A stretch of 64,000 nucleotides of DNA from Flavobacterium psychrophilum. GTDB lineage: Bacteria > Bacteroidota > Bacteroidia > Flavobacteriales > Flavobacteriaceae. The stretch lies in assembly GCA_945860385.1 (NCBI GenBank), contig CAMAQD010000003.1, forward strand, positions 97,914 through 161,913. Direction: 5' to 3'. Of this stretch, positions 1-8,243 are shown piece after piece. Positions within the stretch are counted from its first letter, which is position 1. Each line of letters begins with the position of its first letter. Made by a program: the position numbers and the translations under genes. A model generated the notes under the pieces. It was given only the letters and a program-made list of their open reading frames with translations, was not told the origin of the DNA and ran no database searches.

Positions 1-1
1 G

Positions 2-163
2 CTGGGAACCGCCATCGCCTTTATGATGGGAGTTGTGGGCTTGTCATTACCCGAAGCAATGCTTTTGAAAAAAGTAATGAACTGGAAATTAATACTGGTT
101 TACTTTGGAACTATTGGCTTTTTTATGATTCTATCAGGCTATTTTTTCAACCTAATTTTATAA
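2..163 (+). CDS. Permease, C-terminal end (ArsP/UPF0718-like), cut by window edge
   Basis: The frame open from base 2 to the TAA at 161-163 gives 53 residues, starting LGTAIAFMMGVVGLSLPEA. Two hydrophobic stretches are separated by a short basic loop (LLKKVMNWK), and the protein ends in a membrane helix. The AFMM...LSLPE...L pattern resembles the last helices of the ArsP_1/UPF0718 permeases, a family that includes organoarsenical exporters; this assignment is from memory of the family. The position, 15 bp before an ArsF-like gene and upstream of an ArsG-like transporter and arsR, fits an arsenic island. Its N-terminus and any conserved cysteines lie outside the window, so the substrate cannot be judged. 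Confidence 0.6.
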   Translation: MGTAIAFMMGVVGLSLPEAMLLKKVMNWKLILVYFGTIGFFMILSGYFFNLIL

Positions 164-178
164 TTAAATTAAAACAAA

Positions 179-571
179 ATGAAGAAAATTATTTTAACAT
201 CCATTTTTGCAACGCTAATGTTGCTATTTGTTTCCAATATTGGAAACGCTCAAACCAAAAAAGCAACGACTGTTCAAGTGATACAATTTCACTCCGAACA
301 CCGTTGTATGACCTGTAACAAAATCGAAGAATTAACTAAAGTTGCTTTGAAAAAATATCCAGCAATTCCGTTTTCATTAGTTAATGCTGACGATAAAAAA
401 AACGAGAAACAATGCACCCAATTTCAAGCTTTCGGAAGCTCTTTGTTTTTGTACAACACCAAAAATAAGAAGATTAAAAACTTAACCGAAATGGCTTTTA
501 TGAATGCCGGTGACCAAGATAAATTTATCAAGGAATTCAATAAAAATATGGATGCTTTCTTAAAATCATAG
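179..571 (+). CDS. ArsF-like secreted thioredoxin-fold protein
   Basis: A 130-residue protein with a signal peptide (about residues 1-24, cleavage near NAQ) and then a small thioredoxin-like domain carrying a CxxC pair (C43-M-T-C46 within HRCMTCNK) and a third Cys near residue 80. Proteins of this type beside an ArsG-like permease are described as the ArsF-family partner. A role in periplasmic redox or handing substrate to the permease is inference. The gene ends one base before the start of the permease, so the two are almost certainly co-translated. A plain thioredoxin-like electron donor to a CcdA-type protein is the main alternative. Confidence 0.65.
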   Translation: MKKIILTSIFATLMLLFVSNIGNAQTKKATTVQVIQFHSEHRCMTCNKIEELTKVALKKYPAIPFSLVNADDKKNEKQCTQFQAFGSSLFLYNTKNKKIKNLTEMAFMNAGDQDKFIKEFNKNMDAFLKS

Positions 572-572
572 T

Positions 573-1280
573 ATGGAATGGTTGACTGAACTGGCTCAAA
601 ATAGCGAATTACCGCTTCTTGCTGCTTTTGCTATGGGATTAATGACTGCGGTCAGTCCGTGTCCTTTGGCAACCAACATAACGGCAACGGCCTATATTGC
701 CAAAACAATCAGTAGCAAATCCAAAGTACTATTAAGTGGATTGCTGTACACTTTCGGCAGGATGTTTTCCTATACAACCATTGGCGCATTGATTTATTTC
801 GGATTGAGTACTTTTCAATTGGCGAAATTATTTCAGGGAAATGGCGAAAAATTTATTGGTCCGATGATGATAATTATTGGTTTGATAATGCTCGATATCA
901 TCAAATTGAATTTTCTGTCCAATGGCACTATAACCGACAAACTTTCCGAAAGATTCAAGGATCAAGGGCTGTTGGGTTCCTTTCTTTTGGGCGCACTGTT
1001 TGCCTTGGCATTTTGTCCTTACAGTGGCGCTTTGTTCTTCGGAATGCTGATACCAATGACGCTTTCTTCAGAAGCTGGATTGGCAATTCCAATAGTCTTT
1101 TCGTTAGGAACTGGTTTACCTGTGTTGATTTTTGCGTTCGTTATCGCTTTCAGTATCGAAAAATTAGGCAGGTATTTTAAAGCCATAACTAAAATTGAAA
1201 AAGTGATGAGAGTAGTTGCAGGACTGACATTCATCATCACAGGATTGTATTACATCAATATTTATTTCAAACTGATTTAA
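573..1280 (+). CDS. ArsG-like permease (CcdA/DsbD transmembrane family)
   Basis: A 235-residue membrane protein with about six hydrophobic helices. Two conserved Cys motifs sit in symmetric positions, SPCPLATN (C30) and AFCPYSGAL (C148), which is the internal two-fold pattern of CcdA/DsbD-beta electron-transfer proteins. In arsenic islands this subtype is called ArsG and is paired with ArsF; efflux or reduction of aromatic arsenicals has been proposed for the family. It starts immediately after the ArsF-like gene. What the sequence shows is the CcdA fold and the pair of cysteines. The arsenic link comes only from family knowledge and the neighbours, and a cytochrome c or thiol redox role remains possible. 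Confidence 0.65.
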   Translation: MEWLTELAQNSELPLLAAFAMGLMTAVSPCPLATNITATAYIAKTISSKSKVLLSGLLYTFGRMFSYTTIGALIYFGLSTFQLAKLFQGNGEKFIGPMMIIIGLIMLDIIKLNFLSNGTITDKLSERFKDQGLLGSFLLGALFALAFCPYSGALFFGMLIPMTLSSEAGLAIPIVFSLGTGLPVLIFAFVIAFSIEKLGRYFKAITKIEKVMRVVAGLTFIITGLYYINIYFKLI

Positions 1281-1302
1281 ATAATTGTTAAGTTTTAAAA
1301 AA

Positions 1303-1357
1303 TATTTTTGTTTGTCTTTATACTAATCGTAATATTGCAATATAAAAATATAACGAT
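1303..1357 (+). promoter_or_regulatory. arsR promoter and probable ArsR operator
   Basis: TATTTTTG at 1303-1310 matches the Bacteroidota -7 box TAnnTTTG. Just downstream, ATCGTAATATT (1326-1336) and AATATAACGAT (1347-1357) form an inverted repeat with 10 of 11 positions complementary and a 10-base spacer. A perfect 12-bp palindrome, ATATTGCAATAT, occupies 1332-1343. The right arm reaches into the arsR start codon at 1356. ArsR repressors bind such inverted repeats, so autoregulation is the natural reading. The binding itself is inferred. Confidence 0.6.
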
Positions 1358-1688
1358 GGGAGCTTCCAAAACAGAACAATTTACAGATCAACAAAATGAA
1401 TTGGCGATATTAGCCAAAGCACTAGGACATCCTGCACGAATCGCTATAATTGAATATTTACTCAAAGTAGATACGTGCATCTGCGGCGATATAGTAAACG
1501 AATTACCTTTAGCGCAACCCACAGTTTCACAGCATTTAAAGGAACTTAAAAATGCAGGATTAATTAAAGGAAACTTCGAAGGAGCAACCATTTGTTATTG
1601 CATCGACGAAGTAGGTTTCGAAAAAATAAAAGGTTTTTTCCAAGATGTTGAGAAACATTTGGAGAAAAGTAAAAATCAATGTTGTTAA
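1356..1688 (+). CDS. arsR: ArsR-family arsenite-responsive repressor
   Basis: A winged-helix regulator of 110 residues from the ATG at 1356. A further in-frame ATG at 1308 would extend it by 16 residues, but that lies inside the promoter box and gives a hydrophobic tail (FVFILIVI) foreign to the family, so 1356 is preferred. Residues 20-35 hold the [14 protein letters not shown] helix, followed by the metalloid-binding C41-I-C43 pair. The recognition helix lies in [17 protein letters not shown]. Extra cysteines occur in CYCID and the NQCC tail. CxC next to the DNA-binding helix is the hallmark of As(III)/Sb(III) sensing ArsR proteins. It probably represses itself and the four genes downstream. 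Confidence 0.88.
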   Translation: MGASKTEQFTDQQNELAILAKALGHPARIAIIEYLLKVDTCICGDIVNELPLAQPTVSQHLKELKNAGLIKGNFEGATICYCIDEVGFEKIKGFFQDVEKHLEKSKNQCC

Positions 1689-1705
1689 TTTAAATTTTAA
1701 ATAAA

Positions 1706-2176
1706 ATGAAACTATCACAAGCAAAAAACATCTTGAAATCAGCAGAAGCGGTGAATTTCCTTTTGCCTGACGGAACATCAATAGCAGAACATTTTCACGT
1801 AACCGAAGTGGGTTTGATCACTAAAAACTTCATCGATTGTGGTGGAACGGTTCGAAAAGAAACGGTCGTGAATTTCCAATTGTGGGAAGCTAATGATTTT
1901 GAACATCGTTTGAAACCACAGAAATTACTTAACATCATCGAATTGTCCGAAAAGGTTTTGGGCATCGAAGATTTTGAAATTGAAGTAGAATACCAAGCAC
2001 AAACTATCGGAAAATACGATTTGGATTTCAACGGAAACGATTTTGTTTTACTGAACAAACAAACTGCTTGCTTGGCTCAAGACCAATGTGGAATTCCTAC
2101 GGAAAAACAGAAAGTGAGATTATCGGATATGAACAACGAACCAAGTTGCTGCACTCTCGGAGGAAGCTGCTGCTAA
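1706..2176 (+). CDS. DUF6428-type protein with a double-Cys tail, ars operon
   Basis: A soluble 156-residue protein with no signal peptide. It sits 17 bp after arsR and 25 bp before the arsenate reductase gene. I recognise it as the DUF6428-type protein often found in flavobacterial ars operons; its biochemical role is unknown to me. The body is alpha/beta with no classical motif. The C-terminus is cysteine-rich: one Cys pair in ACLAQDQCG near residues 121-128, then EPSCCTLGGSCC as the last 12 residues. Vicinal cysteines like these can bind trivalent arsenic, so an arsenite chaperone or sink feeding Acr3 is an attractive but unproven idea. Confidence 0.6.
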   Translation: MKLSQAKNILKSAEAVNFLLPDGTSIAEHFHVTEVGLITKNFIDCGGTVRKETVVNFQLWEANDFEHRLKPQKLLNIIELSEKVLGIEDFEIEVEYQAQTIGKYDLDFNGNDFVLLNKQTACLAQDQCGIPTEKQKVRLSDMNNEPSCCTLGGSCC

Positions 2177-2201
2177 TTTTGAAATAATTAAAATACTATA
2201 A

Positions 2202-2834
2202 ATGACATCAACCAAAACCATCCTTTTCCCAGAAATTGAAAATGTAATTAATACTCTAAATTTTAAAAGTATTTCAGCAGAAAGAAAAATAGTTTTACAA
2301 CCTCTTATCGATTTTATCCAAGGAAAAGCAAACAACCAGCAAGAAATTCGCTTGAACCTGATTTGTACACACAATTCCCGAAGAAGCCATTTATCGCAAG
2401 TTTGGGCACAAACTGCAGCAAATCATTATGGAATAAAAAACGTATTTTGTTATTCAGGTGGGACAGAAGCTACTGCTATGTTCCCAATGGCTGCCCAAAC
2501 ATTAGCCAAACAAGGCTTTCAAATTAAAACTATTGCCGAAGGAAACAATCCTGTTTATGCAATAAAATATGCCGAAAACGAACATCCAATTATTGCCTTT
2601 TCGAAAACTTTTGATGACGATTTTAATCCAAAAAGCAAATTTGCTGCGATTTTGACTTGTTCCTCAGCTGATCAAGGTTGTCCTTTTATTGCTGGTGCCG
2701 AAGTGCGAATTCCCATTACTTTTGAAGACCCAAAAGCCTTTGACAATACGCCGCAACAAGCCGAAAAATATGAGGAAAGAAGTCTGCAAATTGCCACCGA
2801 AATGTTCTATGTTTTCTCTCACATAAAAAAATAA
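2202..2834 (+). CDS. arsC: Arsenate reductase / LMW protein-tyrosine-phosphatase family
   Basis: A 210-residue protein whose active-site loop CTHNSRRS (C55 to R61) is the CX5R signature of the low-molecular-weight phosphatase fold used by thioredoxin-linked arsenate reductases. The first 45 residues are a helical extension. A later [13 protein letters not shown] segment supplies two more cysteines, and FEDP near residue 175 holds the likely general acid Asp. It would reduce As(V) to As(III), handing product to the Acr3 pump encoded one base downstream. The protein is longer than classical ArsC (about 130-140 residues) and belongs to the longer Bacteroidota version. Confidence 0.8.
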   Translation: MTSTKTILFPEIENVINTLNFKSISAERKIVLQPLIDFIQGKANNQQEIRLNLICTHNSRRSHLSQVWAQTAANHYGIKNVFCYSGGTEATAMFPMAAQTLAKQGFQIKTIAEGNNPVYAIKYAENEHPIIAFSKTFDDDFNPKSKFAAILTCSSADQGCPFIAGAEVRIPITFEDPKAFDNTPQQAEKYEERSLQIATEMFYVFSHIKK

Positions 2835-2835
2835 T

Positions 2836-3906
2836 ATGTCAGCAAATAATTGTGCACCAGTAGTGGAACGAAAGAAATTAAGTTTTCTAGATAGTTACCT
2901 CACGCTTTGGATTTTCTTAGCAATGGTAATAGGGGTTTCTATTGGTTATTTCATTCCTTCGAGTGGTACTTTCATAAATTCTTTTTCGAGCGGAACTACT
3001 AATATTCCGTTGGCAATAGGTTTAATATTAATGATGTATCCGCCATTGGCTAAAGTGAAATACGAGCAAATGGGAGAAGTGTTCAAAAACACAAAAGTTC
3101 TCGGAGCTTCCTTATTTTTAAACTGGATTGTAGGTCCAATCCTGATGTTTTTCTTGGCCTTGTTATTATTAAATGGTTATCCCGAATATATGATTGGGGT
3201 AATCCTAATTGGGCTGGCTCGTTGTATTGCGATGGTCGTTGTCTGGAATGATTTAGCCGATGGAAACCGAGAATATGCATCAGGTTTAATCGCCTTGAAC
3301 AGTATTTTCCAAGTGTTGTTATATAGCGTTTATGCCTATGTTTTTATCACTGTACTTCCACCCTATTTTGGTTATACCGGTTTTGAAGTAAACATTAGCA
3401 TTGGTCAGATAGCTGAAAGTGTGGGGGTCTATTTAGGAATTCCGTTTGCTTTAGGAATTATCAGCCGATATACTTTAATTGCACTTAAAGGTTCGGAATG
3501 GTTCGAAACCAAATATGTGCCTTTTATCTCTCCAATAACATTGATTTCATTACTGTTCACCATTGTTTTGATGTTCAGTTTGAAGGGCGAATTAATCGTC
3601 CAAATTCCTTTAGATGTCTTACGAATTGCACTTCCTTTGGTCATCTATTTTGTAATAATGTTCATCATTAGTTTCTTCATTGGAAAATATTTTGGAGCCG
3701 ATTATTCGAAATCTACGGCTATAGCTTTTACGGCTACAGGAAACAACTTTGAGTTGGCGATTGCCGTTGCTATTGGCGTTTTTGGAATTAATAGTGGTCA
3801 AGCTTTTGCAGGTGTCATTGGTCCACTGGTAGAAGTTCCTGCTTTAATAGCATTGGTAAATGTAGCTTTTTGGTTTAGAAAAAAATATTATTCTAAAACC
3901 GAATAA
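2836..3906 (+). CDS. acr3: Acr3-family arsenite efflux permease
   Basis: A 356-residue inner-membrane protein with about ten hydrophobic helices. It carries the family signature [18 protein letters not shown], with the conserved Cys at residue 130 in the fourth helix. The late motif [16 protein letters not shown] and the VEVPALI segment with its conserved Glu are also present. Acr3 exports arsenite (and antimonite) using the proton motive force. The length is typical. It is the last gene of the ars operon, starting one base after arsC and followed by a strong terminator. Some databases call the same protein ArsB, but this is the Acr3 and not the ArsB superfamily fold. Confidence 0.92.
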   Translation: MSANNCAPVVERKKLSFLDSYLTLWIFLAMVIGVSIGYFIPSSGTFINSFSSGTTNIPLAIGLILMMYPPLAKVKYEQMGEVFKNTKVLGASLFLNWIVGPILMFFLALLLLNGYPEYMIGVILIGLARCIAMVVVWNDLADGNREYASGLIALNSIFQVLLYSVYAYVFITVLPPYFGYTGFEVNISIGQIAESVGVYLGIPFALGIISRYTLIALKGSEWFETKYVPFISPITLISLLFTIVLMFSLKGELIVQIPLDVLRIALPLVIYFVIMFIISFFIGKYFGADYSKSTAIAFTATGNNFELAIAVAIGVFGINSGQAFAGVIGPLVEVPALIALVNVAFWFRKKYYSKTE

Positions 3907-3928
3907 TATTCAATAAACGAAAAACAGT

Positions 3929-3969
3929 AAAGGCTCTTTTAAACTTTAGATTTTAAAAGAGCCTTTTTT
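3929..3969 (+). terminator. Terminator after acr3
   Basis: AAAGGCTCTTTTAAA (3929-3943) pairs with TTTAAAAGAGCCTTT (3952-3966) and runs into a T tract. It lies between the converging acr3 and glycosidase genes and could serve both, though the T tract is better on the plus strand. Confidence 0.85.
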
Positions 3970-3987
3970 TTTATAAAAACACAAGAA

Positions 3988-6660
3988 TTATTCTTTTTCC
4001 TCGACTTCTTCTTTGTTCAAATGCCAAATGATTTCAGCTATAAGTCCAGTCCAACCTGTTTGATGATTGGCCCCTAACCCTTTTCCTGTATCTCCATCGA
4101 AATATTCAAAAAATAAATTATTTTTATTGAAAAGTGGATCTTTTTGAAATTTTTCATATTCACCATACATTGGAATTTTCTCATCCTCACCTGGAATAAA
4201 AAGGTCTAGCAATCTCCTTGCAACTCCTTTTGAGGCTTCTTTTAAATTCATTTCATTTCCTGAATTAGTTGGAAACTCAACTTTAAATCCTTTGCCGTAA
4301 TAGTTATGAAATTTTTCTAAAGAGTCCAAAATCAGATAATTCATAGGGAACCAAATAGGCCCTCTCCAGTTGGAGTTTCCGCCAAACATATCTCCAGTGG
4401 CTTCTGCTGGGGTATAATCGACTTGAATAATTCCACCGTGGTGTTTAAATTTATAGGGGTGCTGTTTATGGTATTTAGACATAGAACGAACACCAAAATC
4501 AGATAAAAATTCCTCTTCATCAAACATTCGTTTAAGAATCATTTTCATTCTATGCCCTCTAAGTGTCGAGAGTAATCGTGTTTCTCCTTTTCCGTGAGTA
4601 AACCAACTAGAAACTAAATTTGCCAAATCAGGACGATTTTTCAAAACCCATTCCACTCGACGCTTGAATAAAGGTAGTTTTTCTAATAAATCCGGCGTTA
4701 GTACTTCTACTGCAAATAGTGGAATTAATCCCACCATCGAACGAATTTTTAATAATTCGGCATCGCCATTTGGTTTATGAAGCATATCATAATAAAACTC
4801 ATCCTCTTCATCCCAAAGACTAATGTGATTATCTCCTAAAGATTGCATTGCTCCAGATATATGAAGAAAATGCTCGAAAAATTTAGAAGCCATATCTTGA
4901 TAAACCGGATTTTTTAATGATATTTCGCAAGCTATTCGCAACATATTTAAACAATACATTGCCATCCAGCCTGTACCATCAGCTTGCTCCAGGTGTCCTC
5001 CAGAAGGTAAGTCATACGAGCGATCAAAAACTCCAATGTTATCCATGCCTAGGAATCCACCACCAAAGATATTGTTCCCGTTTTCGTCTTTCAAATTTAC
5101 CCACCACGTAAAGTTAAGCAGTAATTTATGAAAAATACGTTCTAAGAAAATAGTGTCTCCAACACCTCCATTGGCTTCTTTATCAATTTCATATACTTTC
5201 CAGGTTGCCCAGGCATGAACTGGTGGATTCACATCCGAAAATGACCATTCATAAGCTGGGATTTGACCGTTGGGATGCATATAATATTCACGAAGAATCA
5301 CCAATAATTGTCTTTTGGCAAAATCAGGATCCAATCTAGCTAAAGGCAAGGTGTGAAAAGCCAAATCCCAAGCGGCAAACCAAGGATATTCCCATTTATC
5401 AGGCATCGAAATAATGTTGGAAGTATATAAATGTTTCCAGGTACTATTTCTTCCTTTATTTCTTCCTTTTTCAGGTTTTGGTGTCGAAGGATCTCCTTTT
5501 AGCCATTCATAAACATTATAATAATACCATTGTTTGGTCCAAAGCATTCCTGCGTAAGCTTGCCTCTGAATAGATTTTAATTTTTCGTCAGTTACCCCTT
5601 TTTGAATGAGGGCATAAAATTCGTCGGCTTCCTCAATTCTTTTTTGAAAAATGGTATCAAAATCTACAAAAGCATCTTCGGGAGTAGTGTTGGTAAAGCG
5701 AAGGCGATATTCTTTTTTGCCAAGTGCAGGAATAATATCATCATAGTGAACTGAAGCTTTTGTGCCAATGGCTTCTGGATTTACACTTTTCCGTTTTTTA
5801 CTGATTATATAATCATTAATCCCATCTTTGGCGTAAGGCGACAAATTTGGCGAACCATATAATTTTTCGTAATTGGTCTTATTGTCACAAAACAAAATAT
5901 TTTTTGCTTTTTCCGCATATAAATTAAAATGCCCTACTAATTTGTGATCAACTTCTATTAACGATTTACCGACACCTTTTAATGTAGGTTTATCTTTGTA
6001 GTTTTCGTAACCCCAACTCCAAGTATTTCTGAACCAAAGGGTAGGTAATACGGTGATTGGTGCTTCAACTTTAGAGCGATTCTCTACCGTAACTTTGATT
6101 AAAATATCTTGCTCATCGGCTTTGGCATATTCAATTGTAATATCAAAATACTCATCATTATCAAAAACTCCTGTGTCAATTAATTCATATTCGGGTTCCA
6201 GACGAGACCGTTTTTGACTTTCGGTAATTATTTTTTCATAAGGGAAAGCCGCGTGAGGATACTTATAAAGCATCTTTTGATAGGAGTGTGTTGGAGTCGC
6301 ATCCTGATAATAATAAATTTCTTTGACATCCTCTCCGTGATTGGATTCGGCTGGGGTTAACCCAAAATATCGTTCCTTTAAAATGCGATCTTTATGATTC
6401 CAAAATGAAAAAGCAAGACAAATATGTTGTTTATTATCTGAAATTCCTCCAATACCTTCTTCTCCCCAACGATAAGTTTTAGAACGAGCCATATCGTGAG
6501 TCGTGCTTCCCCAAGCGTAACCACTTTGAGAATAATCTTCTCTAACCGTTCCCCATTGACGATCTGTCAAATAAGGGCCCCACTTTTTCCATCCTTTGTT
6601 ATCGGTTCTTAACTTTAATCTTGCTTTTTCTGCATTCGTTTCCACGTCTTTTTCTGACAT
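3988..6660 (-). CDS. GH63/MGH1-like glycoside hydrolase (probable alpha-glucosidase type)
   Basis: An 890-residue protein without a signal peptide, so probably cytoplasmic. The N-terminal half is beta-rich with WGPYLTDRQWGTVRED. The C-terminal (alpha/alpha) barrel shows WFAAWDLAFHTLPLA around residue 428, a GQIPAYEWSFSDVNPP block near 470, EQADGTGWMAMY, and SNWRGPIWFPMNYL near 767. These match the glucosidase/mannosylglycerate-hydrolase-like proteins related to GH63 processing glucosidases. The acidic residues of the WD and EWSFSD blocks are the likely catalytic pair. The natural substrate cannot be read from sequence; an alpha-linked glucoside or compatible solute is likely. It stands alone, divergent from the PH-domain gene. 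Confidence 0.75.
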   Translation of the reverse strand: MSEKDVETNAEKARLKLRTDNKGWKKWGPYLTDRQWGTVREDYSQSGYAWGSTTHDMARSKTYRWGEEGIGGISDNKQHICLAFSFWNHKDRILKERYFGLTPAESNHGEDVKEIYYYQDATPTHSYQKMLYKYPHAAFPYEKIITESQKRSRLEPEYELIDTGVFDNDEYFDITIEYAKADEQDILIKVTVENRSKVEAPITVLPTLWFRNTWSWGYENYKDKPTLKGVGKSLIEVDHKLVGHFNLYAEKAKNILFCDNKTNYEKLYGSPNLSPYAKDGINDYIISKKRKSVNPEAIGTKASVHYDDIIPALGKKEYRLRFTNTTPEDAFVDFDTIFQKRIEEADEFYALIQKGVTDEKLKSIQRQAYAGMLWTKQWYYYNVYEWLKGDPSTPKPEKGRNKGRNSTWKHLYTSNIISMPDKWEYPWFAAWDLAFHTLPLARLDPDFAKRQLLVILREYYMHPNGQIPAYEWSFSDVNPPVHAWATWKVYEIDKEANGGVGDTIFLERIFHKLLLNFTWWVNLKDENGNNIFGGGFLGMDNIGVFDRSYDLPSGGHLEQADGTGWMAMYCLNMLRIACEISLKNPVYQDMASKFFEHFLHISGAMQSLGDNHISLWDEEDEFYYDMLHKPNGDAELLKIRSMVGLIPLFAVEVLTPDLLEKLPLFKRRVEWVLKNRPDLANLVSSWFTHGKGETRLLSTLRGHRMKMILKRMFDEEEFLSDFGVRSMSKYHKQHPYKFKHHGGIIQVDYTPAEATGDMFGGNSNWRGPIWFPMNYLILDSLEKFHNYYGKGFKVEFPTNSGNEMNLKEASKGVARRLLDLFIPGEDEKIPMYGEYEKFQKDPLFNKNNLFFEYFDGDTGKGLGANHQTGWTGLIAEIIWHLNKEEVEEKE

Positions 6661-6996
6661 CTCTTTTTATTTTATTCGGAGTCGCAATTTATATAAAACG
6701 AGGGTAAAAACAACTATAGATTTAGTAAAAATTGGAAGATAAAATAAGCAAAATGGTATTTATCACTCGTTTGCTTATCGAATTAATAAAAATTTAAAAT
6801 TTATTATATTTCAATACTTAATGAAGCAATTTTAACATTTAATATGCTAAAGATTTAGTGGTCATAATTTTTAATTTTTTGGTTATTGGTTCAAACTTTA
6901 CATTATTAATGATTACAATTATTCGGTTATCAAACTGTTTTTTACAGTAACTTTGTAACATCAATTTTGTTTAAACAATAAATACAAAGTAAAATT
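6661..6996. other. Divergent intergenic region of 336 bp
   Basis: A very AT-rich spacer between the divergent glycosidase and PH-domain genes. No open reading frame of note, tRNA or strong hairpin is visible. The only clear signal is a -7 box for the rightward gene, listed separately. Confidence 0.6.
6948..6955 (+). promoter_or_regulatory. -7 promoter box of the PH-domain gene
   Basis: TAACTTTG fits TAnnTTTG, the -7 element of the Bacteroidota housekeeping sigma factor. It predicts a start point near 6962 and a leader of about 35 bases. No convincing TTTG -33 element is seen at the right distance. Confidence 0.5.
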
Positions 6997-7377
6997 ATGG
7001 GATTTTTTTCAGCATTAATAGGCAATGCAGGAGCAGTAAGCCAAGAAAGTTTAGTAAAAGATTATGGTAAATTATTAATTGAAGGCGAAGAAATTGAACT
7101 GGGTTTCAAACTCATTCGCGATGTATTTATCTTTACCACCAAGCGTTTGATTTTGGTAGAAAAACAAGGCATAACTGCCAGCAAGATTGAATACAAATCC
7201 ATTACTTATAAAAGTATCTCCAGATTTAGCATCGAAACAGCAGGCACTTTCGACTTGGAAGCAGAACTTAAAATTTGGGTTTCAAGCGAAACTAATCCAA
7301 GTATTGTAAAACAATTTAACAAATCGGTTAATGTTTATGACGTTCATATGGTTTTGGCGTCACACGTTTTGGGATAA
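6997..7377 (+). CDS. Bacterial PH-domain protein
   Basis: A 126-residue soluble protein made almost wholly of one bacterial pleckstrin-homology-like domain. Alternating strands such as LIEGEEIELGFKLIRDVFIFTTKRLILVE are followed by a second half ending in a C-terminal helix. It lacks a signal peptide and membrane helices. The core TTKRLILVEKQG and the YKSI.RFSIE strand are typical of the bPH_1 group. Such proteins are widespread and mostly of unknown function; some act in stress or envelope settings. It has its own promoter and no operon partner, being followed by a convergent gene. Confidence 0.75.
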   Translation: MGFFSALIGNAGAVSQESLVKDYGKLLIEGEEIELGFKLIRDVFIFTTKRLILVEKQGITASKIEYKSITYKSISRFSIETAGTFDLEAELKIWVSSETNPSIVKQFNKSVNVYDVHMVLASHVLG

Positions 7378-7417
7378 AAATTTTAAGTCAATTTCTGTTT
7401 AAAAAGCTCGAACCGTT

Positions 7418-8182
7418 CTAAATCTGATTGTAAATATTTTTTAAAATCTCAGCTGAGTATTTACTTGATATTTTTTTTATGAAGGATGGAAAGTCAATGT
7501 GTGCGGTCTCGTCTGCAACGTCAGAAATAGTTCGAATAATACTAAATGGGATTTCATATTCATAACAAACCTGAGCAACTGCAGCTCCTTCCATTTCTAC
7601 ACAAAGTACATTTGGCAGTTGTGAATTTAGCTTTTGTTTTTGTTCATTAGTGGAGAAAAATTGGTCACCACTAGCAATATCTCCAATGAATAATTTTGGC
7701 TGCGAAATATTGAATTCAAGCAAATCCCGTTCTCCAATAACTGAATGCAAACTTTTATTTTCGAACACTTCATTTATAGCTTTGGAAGCAATATTTAAAT
7801 GGGTCGAATCTGTTTCAAAATAAGTTTTGGAGAGCAATGGGATTTCATATTGGTTCATCAAAGGTCTTGCATCCATATCATGTTGAATCAATCTTTTGCC
7901 CAAAACGATATCGCCAATTTTTAAGTCGGAACTTATGGCTCCCGCAACACCTGTAAAAAGTAATTCGGTAATTTTAAATTCGTGAATTAAAGTGATTGCT
8001 GTGGTTGTAGCTGCTACTTTTCCCCATCTCGAAAATACCACAACCGTTTCTATTCCGTTGATTTGGCCTGAAAAATAAGTTCGTTTTCCCATTGAAATGG
8101 CAACGCAATTCGAAAGCAAAGCTACAACTCCATCAATTTCTTCGGGCATCGCGCCCATAATTCCAATTATTTTTTTACTCAT
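7418..8182 (-). CDS. mtnN: 5'-methylthioadenosine/S-adenosylhomocysteine nucleosidase
   Basis: A 254-residue cytoplasmic enzyme that hydrolyses MTA and SAH to adenine plus the ribose thioether, recycling products of SAM-dependent reactions. Visible family marks are IGIMGAMPEEID with the N-terminal acid-base Glu, LLFTGVAGAIS, the nucleoside-binding CVEMEGAAVAQVC and IRTISDVAD carrying the catalytic Asp. The length is slightly above the usual 230 because of an insertion around residues 115-150. It lies 61 bp downstream of the GH3 gene on the same strand, which does not suggest a functional link. Confidence 0.9.
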   Translation of the reverse strand: MSKKIIGIMGAMPEEIDGVVALLSNCVAISMGKRTYFSGQINGIETVVVFSRWGKVAATTTAITLIHEFKITELLFTGVAGAISSDLKIGDIVLGKRLIQHDMDARPLMNQYEIPLLSKTYFETDSTHLNIASKAINEVFENKSLHSVIGERDLLEFNISQPKLFIGDIASGDQFFSTNEQKQKLNSQLPNVLCVEMEGAAVAQVCYEYEIPFSIIRTISDVADETAHIDFPSFIKKISSKYSAEILKNIYNQI

Positions 8183-8243
8183 CTAAAACAGCTATTTCCT
8201 TGTGCGTGAATTTACCAAAAAAATTAGTGAAATTCGTGTATAT

